Shown here: in pieces, positions 54,956-62,785 of the stretch
How positions within the stretch are numbered: the first letter of the stretch is position 1
Layout: the number at the start of each line of letters is the position of its first letter
Made by a program: the position numbers and the translations under genes
The notes under the pieces: model-generated
Told to the model about the DNA's origin: nothing
Database searches by the model: none
Seen by the model: only the letters and a program-made list of their open reading frames with translations
Assembly (NCBI RefSeq): GCF_004803795.1
Contig: NZ_CP012543.1
Span: forward strand, 1,922,001-1,986,000
Source of the DNA: Campylobacter rectus
Lineage (GTDB): Bacteria; Campylobacterota; Campylobacteria; Campylobacterales; Campylobacteraceae
Length of the DNA stretch: 64,000 nt
Direction: 5' to 3'

Positions 54956-54982
54956 TTCGACAAATTTTAAAAAGGAGAAACG

Positions 54983-56545
54983 ATGTTTCGAGATAAAATT
55001 TATGCGCCAAACCGCGAAGATTTCGGCATTTTAGTGGCGGCAAACGGGTGCGGTGTGCGGGCGGATTTTGTAAATTTGACGGGCGAGAGGGCTTTAAATT
55101 TGGCGCCAAATTCGGCGAGTTCGAATTTTCATTTAAATTTAGTCGGCAAAACGGCGACGAATTTGACGGGCGCAAATGTCGCAAATCTTGGTTTAAATTT
55201 GAGCTCAAATTTAGCGCGCGACAAAATCGACGCAAACGTCGCCGACTTTAGTTTAAATTTTAGGCGCAAGACAGCGGCGAATTTAATGCGAGCAAATTTA
55301 ACCATATGCGGCGCACCGTCAAAGCAGGACGCACGGATAAGTTTAAGCTCAAATCTAAGAGCGGGCGAGATAGCTACGCCAAAAATGCTCGGGTTTTGCC
55401 AAGATAGGGCAAATCAAATTTACGCCAAAGATAAATTTGACCAAACGAGCGTAAATTTGACGGCAAACGAAGCGAATTTAAGCGAATTTTCGCAGAGCGA
55501 ATTTAACGAAACCGCTATGCGGGAGAGCGACTCGGAGGGCCTACAAAACTCAAATTTAACGCAGATAAAAACCGTCGATATCCACTCGCATCTGCTTAGT
55601 AGCGAAGTGAAATTCGACCGATTTTACGACAAACTAGCGCTTGCATTTTTCGCTAAAAAATTTGACATAAACAGGCGCGAGCTTATTAAAAACGGCTTTG
55701 AGGGCTACAAAAGCAACTTCGCGCGGCTGATTAAAAGCTCGAATTTCGTCCAAAAATCCGTAGTTTTCGGCGTCGATGCGAAATTTGACGATAGCGGAAA
55801 TCTCGTGCATAAGGACAAAACCGTCTGCGCCTCAAACGAGGAGGTTTTTGCCTTTTACGAGCAAAATCCAAACGAGGTCGTGCCGTTTTTTAGCGTAAAT
55901 CCAAACCGCAAAGACGCGCTAAATTTGATCGAAAAGTACCACAAAATGGGCTTTAAAGGCGGCAAGCTGCTGCACTCATACTGGGAGACGGATCTAAACG
56001 ACAAGCGCTATGAGCCCTATTTTAGGCTACTTAGCGAGCTTAGGCTGCCGCTGGTGATCCACGTGGGCGACGAAAACTCGCTCGCCTCAAACAAGGCACT
56101 TGAGAGCATCGAGCAGCTAAAATCGCCGCTAAATCTAGGCTGCCGCATCGTCTGCGCACACATGGGCGCCTCAAACGACGGCGCTTTGTCCATGTTTTCG
56201 CGCGATCCGGAGAAACTGGGCGCAAACTACTTCACGCTGCTTGGTTGGCTGCGCGAATTCGACGGGCTTTACGCCGATGTTTCGGCGCTGCTTTGCATAA
56301 ACAAGGCCCGCATCCTGCCGCACCTAAAAACCCAAACGCAAATCCACGACAAAATCCTTTTCGGCACCGATTTTCCCGTGCCTTTTAGCGTGATTTTAAG
56401 CAGCTACGACCTGCCGTTTCGCGAGCGACTGGCGCTAAACCGCATCCAAAATCCGCTCGATCGATACGTGCGCGCGATGAGTTTGTATTTTGGCGAAAAC
56501 TCGCTTATTTTTAGCAATTATAAAAAGATTTTGGGGAAAATTTAA
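54983..56545 (+). CDS. Amidohydrolase (metal-dependent TIM-barrel) with Asn-Leu-rich N-terminal extension
   Basis: 520 residues. The enzyme domain starts near residue 197 with the metal motif His201-x-His203 (VDIHSHLL) and continues with VIHVGDEN, CAHMGAS and GTDFPVP, typical of the amidohydrolase-2 family. Residues 1-196 are unlike any domain: low complexity with 13 Asn-Leu pairs, encoded by repeated AAATTT words. The strong promoter and ribosome binding site lie before the extension, so it is probably translated. The first 25 residues (MFRDKIYAPNREDFGILVAAN) look ordinary, so the tract may be an insertion. Substrate unknown. Confidence 0.75.
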   Translation: MFRDKIYAPNREDFGILVAANGCGVRADFVNLTGERALNLAPNSASSNFHLNLVGKTATNLTGANVANLGLNLSSNLARDKIDANVADFSLNFRRKTAANLMRANLTICGAPSKQDARISLSSNLRAGEIATPKMLGFCQDRANQIYAKDKFDQTSVNLTANEANLSEFSQSEFNETAMRESDSEGLQNSNLTQIKTVDIHSHLLSSEVKFDRFYDKLALAFFAKKFDINRRELIKNGFEGYKSNFARLIKSSNFVQKSVVFGVDAKFDDSGNLVHKDKTVCASNEEVFAFYEQNPNEVVPFFSVNPNRKDALNLIEKYHKMGFKGGKLLHSYWETDLNDKRYEPYFRLLSELRLPLVIHVGDENSLASNKALESIEQLKSPLNLGCRIVCAHMGASNDGALSMFSRDPEKLGANYFTLLGWLREFDGLYADVSALLCINKARILPHLKTQTQIHDKILFGTDFPVPFSVILSSYDLPFRERLALNRIQNPLDRYVRAMSLYFGENSLIFSNYKKILGKI

Positions 56546-56807
56546 TCCGAAATTTGAGCGCAAATTTGACGGTCGGCACGCAAAATTCGGCAAGCAAATT
56601 TAAAGATGGCGAAAATTTACAAATTTGAAGTCAAATTTAACTGCGGCGGATAAAATTTGCGCGTGTTTTTTTAAACGTACGTTTCATCCAAAATTTACAC
56701 TTTTACGGTGGTGGCGGATTAAAAATTTAACGGTAAAGCGCGGTTTGGTAGTGTATCTTACGTGCAACTAAGCGCAAATTTAAGCCGCCGCCTTAAGATA
56801 AAATTTA
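56546..56807. other. Non-coding gap rich in AAATTT words
   Basis: 262 bp between the convergent amidohydrolase and hypothetical genes. It contains many AAATTTG/CAAATTT words and no gene, promoter or clear terminator I can support. Confidence 0.4.
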
Positions 56808-57416
56808 CTAATTCGCTTGGTTTGGCGTTGATTTTTCGTTTTCTGTTCCGTCCTTGTATTTGTTTATAGCTTTTTTGTATTTTTCGGCTTCTTTTTCGCC
56901 CGACTCCAGCCAACTTTCAAATTTACTCGAAGTAAGCCGCCTGCGCTCATTTACCCGTTCGCCGCTCGCGTCAAGGTCGGCTCTGCGCACTCTACAGCTA
57001 AACTCTGCCGCTTCTTGCGAGTTCTCCCCAGTTTCTAAAAGGCAAAAGCTTAAATTCGGTTCGGATATATTTAAAATCGCGTTCGCACATCTGCGCGGAC
57101 CAGCTATCGGCTCGGCACCTTCAAGCGGCCAAAGCGAGCGCACGAGCACCCCGCCGTAAGCCTCTTCTGAGCTATTAAAACAGATATCAAAGCCGAAATT
57201 ATGAAAAAATATGTCGCCGGCGCTTGACGTTCGTTTGTAGGTATTTTTATCCGCGTTCGTATATATCTCGATCTCGGCAAAAGCAAATTTTACGCCCGCA
57301 ACCTCTAATGCATAATCTTGCAGCAAACCGCGCATAAAATTTTCTATTTCCTTTTGAGACGTCTCATTGGGGTCTAAACTCGAAAAATACTCTCGCATTT
57401 TTTTATTGCCTTGCAT
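56808..57416 (-). CDS. Hypothetical protein
   Basis: 202 residues, no signal peptide or membrane helix. Mixed alpha/beta pattern with VKFAFAEIEIYTNADKNTY and IFFHNFGFDICFNSSEEAYGG; charged C-terminus (KEAEKYKKAINKYKDGTENEK). No family recognised. It is single, between non-coding repeats. Confidence 0.55.
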   Translation of the reverse strand: MQGNKKMREYFSSLDPNETSQKEIENFMRGLLQDYALEVAGVKFAFAEIEIYTNADKNTYKRTSSAGDIFFHNFGFDICFNSSEEAYGGVLVRSLWPLEGAEPIAGPRRCANAILNISEPNLSFCLLETGENSQEAAEFSCRVRRADLDASGERVNERRRLTSSKFESWLESGEKEAEKYKKAINKYKDGTENEKSTPNQAN

Positions 57417-57520
57417 TTTGCTCCTATTTTTATTTGGTTATCCGGCGCCTTCATAAACACAAAATACGACGTCGAATTTGAGTCGAATTTTGTTAAAAAT
57501 CGTATCAAAATTTGGTTTGA

Positions 57521-57720
57521 TTGGACGTCAAATTTAACCCGAGCGAGCAAAACCGCGCTCCAAATTCGACTGTAAATTTACGTGCCGAAAAGCCAAAAAA
57601 CAATGTCAAATTTGCGTCTCAATCGATCAAATTTAATAAAATTCGAATGAATTTAGCGTCAAATTTAGCAAGCAAGGGCGTAAAATTTAACGCTAAATTT
57701 TAAAGACTACCATCTGCCGC
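57521..57720. repeat. 200-bp direct repeat, copy 1 (3' flank of first TPM gene)
   Basis: From TTGGACGTCAAATTTAACCC at 57521 through the last codons of the TPM gene, this matches 58953-59152 over about 200 bp with only about seven differences and compensating 1-nt indels. It follows the stop codon of the TPM gene on the minus strand and has no supported ORF. The rest of the gap (57417-57520) is featureless. Confidence 0.9.
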
Positions 57721-58729
57721 TGGCTCCGCCTCCGCCAAAGCTTCCGCCTCCGCCTTTAAAGCCTTTGTCGTCTCCGTCCGGACCGTCGTATTCGTTGTCT
57801 TCGACGCCCTCATCACCAGCGTCATTCTTGTACTTAGCCAGCATGTTTCTTAAAGCTATGCCAAGAAGTATCGCAGAAAGCGCAGCCGTTATACCGCCTC
57901 TGGCGGCGAAATCCTCGATGCCCAATCTTGGCGCGGCCCAAAGCGAAATAGCGCCGCCAGTAAATGCGCTAACTCCGATAATAGCGCACGCTTGTCCGAT
58001 TATGCCGAACATATTTCTAACGAATATCAGCAGCGCGCTAAATAACATCACATAGCCTTCTATCGGAAATTCGCTTAATTTTTCTATATCTTTTTTGACG
58101 TTCTCGTCGCCCTCAAGCAGCGCGACTATCTTTTGCGCACCTATCTTTATGCCGCCCTCTACGTCGCCTTTTGTAAGCTCGGGAACGATGTAATTATCGA
58201 TGATGGTTTCGCCGAAAGCGTCCGTTAGCGTGCCCTCTAGACCATGTCCGACCTCTATATGCGCCTGCCTATCGTTTGGTGCCACTACTAGCAATACGCC
58301 GTTATTTTTATCTTTTTGTCCGATGCCCCAGTATCTGCCTAACTCCAAAGAATAGCCGCTGATATTCACTCCGCCGAGAGTTTTTAGGGTAACTACTACG
58401 ACCTGATTGGTCGTGTTGTTTTCGCGAGCGGCCAGTGCGGTCTCTAGCTCCGCTTTAACGGCTGGGCTTAGGATACCTGCTTGATCGACTACCCTACCGG
58501 TTAGGGCGGGGAAATTTAGCTGATCTGCGATCTTTTGCGGCGCCTTTTTCTCTTTTGCGACCGGACTCGGTACGCCTGCTTGATCGACCGCTCTATCCGT
58601 TAATGCTGAGGAATTCGACTGGTCGGAGATTTTTTGAAGCTCCTTTTCCTCATCCGGGATATCCACCAGCAAAAGTCCCAAAGCCAGCGCAATAACGACA
58701 TATAAAATATTAGTTAAAATGCGTTTCAT
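57707..58729 (-). CDS. TPM-domain membrane protein, paralog 1
   Basis: 340 residues. A signal/anchor helix (about 5-22), a TPM (TLP18.3/Psb32/MOLO-1) domain (about 75-215, QAGILSPAVKAELE, NNGVLLVVAPNDRQAHIEVGHGLEG), two or three C-terminal helices and a glycine-rich tail (GGGGSFGGGGASGRW). Residues about 32-64 are repeated imperfectly at 65-95 (ALTDRAVDQAGVPSP and ALTGRVVDQAGILSP), an internal duplication absent from paralog 2. TPM proteins with LemA are common but of uncertain function. It is about 70-75% identical to paralog 2 in the TPM domain. Confidence 0.82.
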   Translation of the reverse strand: MKRILTNILYVVIALALGLLLVDIPDEEKELQKISDQSNSSALTDRAVDQAGVPSPVAKEKKAPQKIADQLNFPALTGRVVDQAGILSPAVKAELETALAARENNTTNQVVVVTLKTLGGVNISGYSLELGRYWGIGQKDKNNGVLLVVAPNDRQAHIEVGHGLEGTLTDAFGETIIDNYIVPELTKGDVEGGIKIGAQKIVALLEGDENVKKDIEKLSEFPIEGYVMLFSALLIFVRNMFGIIGQACAIIGVSAFTGGAISLWAAPRLGIEDFAARGGITAALSAILLGIALRNMLAKYKNDAGDEGVEDNEYDGPDGDDKGFKGGGGSFGGGGASGRW

Positions 58730-58744
58730 TTTTATGCCTTAAAT

Positions 58745-58815
58745 TTGGCTATTTGGCAAACTTAAATCAAGCTCGCCTTGCTCGGCTCTTCCGGCTCTCA
58801 AACGTCGCGCGCGGT
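58745..58815 (-). pseudogene. Degenerate copy of the lemA 3' end
   Basis: Upstream of TPM paralog 1 the sequence TTGGCTATTTGGC...CTCAAACGTCGCGCGCGG closely follows the lemA 3' end at about 60106-60170 (CGGCTATTTGGCGAAGG...CTCAAACGTCGCGCGCGG). The reading frame is lost and the rest of lemA is missing. It shows that the duplicated unit ran from inside lemA through the TPM gene. Confidence 0.75.
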
Positions 58816-58952
58816 TTGGAAAGCCAGTTTAAAAAGCCGTTATACTTTATCTATGGCGCCCGCGAAAAAGCCGCAAATTTAACGGCGTTTTGAGTGAAAT
58901 TAAAATATCGGCTCGCGATAGATATCAAATTTTACGCGCCTGCAAGGCGAAT

Positions 58953-59152
58953 TTGGACGTCAAATTTAACCCGAGCGAGCAAAACCGCGCTCCAAATTCG
59001 ACTGCAAATTTACGTGCCGAAAAGCCAAAGACAATGCCAAATTTGCGTCTCAATCGATCAAATTTAATAAAATTCGAATGAATTTAGCGTCAAATTTAGC
59101 AAGCAAGGGCGTAAAAATTCGACGCTAAATTTTAAAGACTACCATCTGCCGC
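58953..59152. repeat. 200-bp direct repeat, copy 2 (3' flank of second TPM gene)
   Basis: Second copy of the repeat at 57521-57720, again running into the last codons of a TPM gene. With the lemA fragment at 58745-58815 it fills most of the 409-bp gap 58730-59138; nothing else was recognised there. Confidence 0.9.
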
Positions 59153-60086
59153 CAGCTCCGCCTCCGCCAAAGCTTCCGCCCCCTCCGCTAAATCCGCCGC
59201 CCGAGCTTCTACCGCCTCCGCCAGAGCTGCTACTGCTAGAGCTCCCCGAGTAATCGCTACCGCGTGAGCCTTTGCCGCCGGCTTTCATATTTCGCGTTAA
59301 GTAGAAAAATAACGCAAAAAGTCCTAGCACTACCGCAAATCGGCCGGCTAGATCGCTTATCTCAAAGCCTAAATTCACAAAAAGGCTGATAATGCCCGAA
59401 AGCAAGAGACTAAGGCCGATACGCGTGGCTAGAATGCCGAAAAAACCGGATGTGATGAGAGTTATAATGCCGGTCATCAAGGCGGCCGCCTCGAGCGGCT
59501 CGTAGTCGGCTTGGGCCTCTACCTCCTTTTTCGCACTTTCATCCCCCTCAAGCAGCGCAATGATCTTTTGCGTGCCTATCTTTATACCGTTTTGGATATC
59601 ACCTTTTTTAAATTCGGGGATGATATAGTAGTTTATGATATTGCTGCTAAGAGCGTCGGTTAGGATGCCTTCTAGGCCGTATCCTACTTCTATACGTATT
59701 TGTTTGTCGTTTGGAGCTACTACCAACAGCACTCCGTTATCTTTACCTTTTTGTCCTATACCCCAGCGTCTACCTAGCTCTAAAGAGTACTCTTCGATGT
59801 TAGCGCCGTTTAAAGACTCTAGCGTCACGACTACGACCTGATTTGTGGTGTTGTTTTCGTGAGCGGCCAGTGCGGTCTCTAGCTCTGCCTTAACGGCTGG
59901 GCTTAGGATGCCTGCTTGATCGACTAGCCTGCCGGTTAGGGCGGGGGATTTCGAGCTTTCTTTACTCGGAGTTTCTTTTGCGGACGCATTTTGCTCGGCG
60001 GCATTATCCGCCGCCGACAAATTTACCGCCAAAAGCCCTAAAACAAGCGTAAAAACGCAAAATAAAGCAGATAAAATGCGTTTCAT
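59139..60086 (-). CDS. TPM-domain membrane protein, paralog 2
   Basis: 315 residues. Signal/anchor (about 5-25), TPM domain (about 50-195, with NNGVLLVVAPNDKQIRIEVGYGLEG), two membrane helices (about 205-270), and a Ser/Gly-rich tail (SSSSSSGGGGRSSGGGFSGGGG) ending AGGRW. It starts 20 bp after lemA and is the natural partner of that gene. The C-terminal helices differ strongly from paralog 1 although the TPM domains are similar. Confidence 0.85.
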   Translation of the reverse strand: MKRILSALFCVFTLVLGLLAVNLSAADNAAEQNASAKETPSKESSKSPALTGRLVDQAGILSPAVKAELETALAAHENNTTNQVVVVTLESLNGANIEEYSLELGRRWGIGQKGKDNGVLLVVAPNDKQIRIEVGYGLEGILTDALSSNIINYYIIPEFKKGDIQNGIKIGTQKIIALLEGDESAKKEVEAQADYEPLEAAALMTGIITLITSGFFGILATRIGLSLLLSGIISLFVNLGFEISDLAGRFAVVLGLFALFFYLTRNMKAGGKGSRGSDYSGSSSSSSSGGGGRSSGGGFSGGGGSFGGGGAGGRW

Positions 60087-60105
60087 TTTTATACCTTAAA
60101 TTCGG

Positions 60106-60699
60106 CTATTTGGCGAAGGAAACGTCAGGCGCGCTTTGTTCGGCTTCGCTAGCCTCAAACGTCGCGCGCGGTTTTAGCTCGGGATACAGCATCTCGGCGA
60201 TAAATTTACCCGGGATCTTGCGCAGAGCGACGTTATAGTCTCTGACCGCTTCGATGTAGTCCTTTCTAGCGACCGCGATGCGATTTTCCGTGCCCTCGAG
60301 CTGGCTTTGCAGGGCGAGGAAATTTTGATCGGCTTTTAGCTGAGGGTAGTTTTCGGTGATGGCCATAAGGCGAGATAGTGCGCCGCCCAGGGTCTTTTGA
60401 GCGGCTTCAAACTCTTTTAGCTTAGCAGGATCGTCTAGCGCGCTAACGTCAAGCGTCATCTGAGTGGCCTTGCTCCTGGCTTCGGTTACTTCCTTAAACA
60501 CGCCCTCCTCGTGACCGGCATAACCCTGGACGGTTTTTACCAAATTCGGGATGAGATCGGCGCGGCGTTTGTATTGGTTTTGCACCTGGGCCCATTTCTC
60601 CTTGACCGTCTCGTCAAGCACGGGAAAAGCATTGACGTATTTCATGGCGACACCGCCGATGATACCGATGAATACTAGAAAAATCATTAAATTTTTCAT
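60106..60699 (-). CDS. lemA: LemA family protein
   Basis: 197 residues from the ATG at 60699, which has a GGAG ribosome binding site; a longer frame from 60738 adds 13 residues before the membrane helix and lacks one. One N-terminal helix (about 3-19) and a helical coiled-coil body with the family motifs WAQVQNQYKRRADLIPNLV and YPQLKADQNFLALQSQLEGTENRIAVARKDY. Function is unclear; it usually accompanies TPM proteins. Confidence 0.9.
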   Translation of the reverse strand: MKNLMIFLVFIGIIGGVAMKYVNAFPVLDETVKEKWAQVQNQYKRRADLIPNLVKTVQGYAGHEEGVFKEVTEARSKATQMTLDVSALDDPAKLKEFEAAQKTLGGALSRLMAITENYPQLKADQNFLALQSQLEGTENRIAVARKDYIEAVRDYNVALRKIPGKFIAEMLYPELKPRATFEASEAEQSAPDVSFAK

Positions 60700-60739
60700 T
60701 ACCGCTCCTTTAAGAAATTTCTTACCGCAATTATACACT

Positions 60740-61388
60740 CAAAAACTTTTAAAAGTAATAATTTTTAAATAAAAGTTATTTAAATCTAAGGCGGGTTGCG
60801 TCAAAATCGTTATTATGCTTATTATTTTAGACTCAATTAAACTTAAGCGAATTTTTTCTTATCGGTTTTAAGAGACTTTGATATAAGCTCTCCTACGTAG
60901 TTTTGGTATTATTCCTTAAATTCGCACTCTTTAAGATGCAATATCTCTTTTCTTAGCTTCCCTGCAGTCGCTACGCTTGAGAAGACCCCTTTAAATTTGA
61001 TTAATCTATGCTTGGCGTATCCCCGTCTGCTCGCAGCAGCAACGCAAGTCGCAGCTAGAAATTTTCTATACCGTTGATATGATTTTGCCGTTCGCATCTT
61101 GTAAAGTAGTGAGCATAGCGTAGTTAAAATTTATTCTTTGAGTGCTTTGCCTTATAATGAGCCTTCGCTGCGTAATCAACCAAGCCATCATAAGCCTTAA
61201 ACGTCCTTTTTAAAAACAAATGAGAAATAAAAAATGAAATACAAAAAACCAAGAAATCATAAAACTTCCAAAATATCAATAAAATCAAGGTTTTAAGATA
61301 TTTTTGAATACGAATGATTTTGGATGCTAAATTTTAATATTGCCTAAAATCATACGAGAGATTTATTGGGCATTGATGAATAAAAATA
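60740..61388. other. 650-bp AT-rich region without intact genes
   Basis: Between lemA and the WYL gene. It contains a 62-codon minus-strand frame at 60909-61097 with no recognisable family or ribosome binding site, and the remnant at 61124-61333. No CRISPR repeat, tRNA or insertion-sequence end was seen. The composition drops in GC to the right, marking the edge of the CRISPR-associated module. Confidence 0.5.
61124..61333 (-). pseudogene. Possible gene remnant (C-terminal fragment)
   Basis: A minus-strand frame is open for 69 codons to a TAA at 61126..61124, with no ATG. It reads as a hydrophobic stretch (LKTLILLIFWKFYDFLVF) followed by a basic tail ending HYKAKHSKNKF. This looks like the C-terminus of a lost membrane protein. 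Low confidence. Confidence 0.25.
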
Positions 61389-62405
61389 TTATTTTGTAGT
61401 AGATTTATTTAATATATCAAGAGCAATTTCCAACTGCTCTTTAAAAGCTTCTCTTAGGCTTCGAGGTTCTAGTATCTCGATATCTGGAAGCCACTTCTTT
61501 ATAAACGGCAATATCTCCATATCTTGAGTAAAATCTATGCTAAAAGTAACACTACCGTCACCCAGCGTCTCTTTAAATTTTTGAGATGGGAAAAATAGTT
61601 TCCTGCCTTCTTGAAAATATATAGCTACTTTAGGTGAGGCCTTTAACAACGCTCTTTGCAATGGTTCTGACGGCAAGCTCATAGCGTTTTGTATTTTATT
61701 AAAATGCGTTTTATATTTGTCTAAGACCCTGCTTTGGTAATTTTTCGAGCTTTTACTAAGCGATACGATAAAAGCCACCCTTAAAAGCCTAAAATTTCCC
61801 CTGGTGTCTTCGATAGCTAAATACCAATTACTATCTGTAAAAACTATTTTTAGGCACTTTACGTCGGTTAAATTTTCGGTTTTGCCGATATATTTATACT
61901 TAATGTCTCGATATTCTCTATTCATAACAGCGTTTCGAAGTTCGTTTAAATACCGCTTGCTCGGCTCGTCTTGCAAAACTTCCAAGGGATTGGTTCTAAA
62001 TAAAAACACGCCCGAATCTTCTTTTATCTGCTTAGATACTTCTTTTTCGTATATTTTTAGATCGGACAATAAACTGGGGTCATTTTCATTTAATAAGGTA
62101 ATTATCCAGCCTAGGTTATCGCCATTTTTTAATAGATATTCCAAAACGACAATTATGTCTTTATTTTTATCAGATACCCTTAATACTTTTATGGGCCTTT
62201 TGCCGTGTTTTATGAGTTTATTTTCTGCCACAAAGGCGTCGGGAAACAAAATTTTAATTTCATCCATATGCCTTCTAAGCGTTCTTTCCTTAATACCTAG
62301 CTCATCTAAAAGCTGTGTATCGGAAGGATAGATTTCTCTTTTTTCTACCAATCTTTTTAAAATTTCAAAAATAACTAGCGTTTTATTGTTTAAATCTAAC
62401 GACAT
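61389..62405 (-). CDS. WYL-domain transcriptional regulator of the CRISPR ancillary operon
   Basis: 338 residues from the ATG at 62405, which has a GAGGA ribosome binding site and lies 2 nt after the csx20 stop; a TTG at 62411 is a weaker option. An N-terminal HTH (LLDELGIKERTLRRHMDEI), a WYL domain (NWYLAIEDTRGNFRLLRVAFI) and a C-terminal WCX-type segment (FIKKWLPDIEILEPRSLREAF). WYL proteins often regulate or assist defence systems and may bind nucleic acid or nucleotide ligands. Tight coupling to csx20 suggests it controls this module. AT-rich relative to the rest of the window. Confidence 0.82.
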   Translation of the reverse strand: MSLDLNNKTLVIFEILKRLVEKREIYPSDTQLLDELGIKERTLRRHMDEIKILFPDAFVAENKLIKHGKRPIKVLRVSDKNKDIIVVLEYLLKNGDNLGWIITLLNENDPSLLSDLKIYEKEVSKQIKEDSGVFLFRTNPLEVLQDEPSKRYLNELRNAVMNREYRDIKYKYIGKTENLTDVKCLKIVFTDSNWYLAIEDTRGNFRLLRVAFIVSLSKSSKNYQSRVLDKYKTHFNKIQNAMSLPSEPLQRALLKASPKVAIYFQEGRKLFFPSQKFKETLGDGSVTFSIDFTQDMEILPFIKKWLPDIEILEPRSLREAFKEQLEIALDILNKSTTK

Positions 62406-62407
62406 TA

Positions 62408-62785
62408 TCAATCCTCATACTCTCTAAATCTTGCGTGTTTAAATTCCCGTTTAATTACGACCTTGCCGTTTTCTACCTGCTCGCTCACGATACGCTTAGT
62501 AGTTGCATATACGGCGATCAGACCCATATTTTTAGCAAATCTTATCATATTGTAAGTCGCTCCAAAATCGCCTTGCACCAGCAATACGTCGCCCGATTTC
62601 GCTTGCGATCTAAGTTTGTCTTTATAAGTTTCAACGACTTTTATTACGCTTTTTTCGGACGGGTCGATATCGCTCCACTTTGCATCGGCTATATTTACAA
62701 ATTTATCAATATTTAAATTTTTCCTCGCACCTTCTTCTTGCTCCGGCGTCAAGGCATGGTTTATTAGTATAAAAAGAGTTTTCAT
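62408..62785 (-). CDS. csx20: Csx20 CRISPR-associated protein
   Basis: 125 residues. The N-terminus TLFILINHALTPEQ and the C-terminal pattern DVLLVQGDFGATYNMIRFAK...FKHARFREYED are characteristic of Csx20, an ancillary protein of type III CRISPR systems that has been proposed to act as a ring nuclease removing cyclic oligoadenylate. It overlaps the upstream CARF-HEPN gene by 4 bp (ATGA) and precedes the WYL gene by 2 bp. Catalytic role is from literature memory, not visible here. Confidence 0.85.
   Translation of the reverse strand: MKTLFILINHALTPEQEEGARKNLNIDKFVNIADAKWSDIDPSEKSVIKVVETYKDKLRSQAKSGDVLLVQGDFGATYNMIRFAKNMGLIAVYATTKRIVSEQVENGKVVIKREFKHARFREYED

Noticed and set aside
60700-60738. 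Longer lemA start at 60738
   Set aside because: The ATG at 60699 has a GGAG site at good distance and places the membrane helix at the N-terminus.
60909-61097. 62-codon minus-strand frame as a gene
   Set aside because: Odd Arg/Ala-rich composition, no ribosome binding site and no recognisable family; kept only as a note in the gap.
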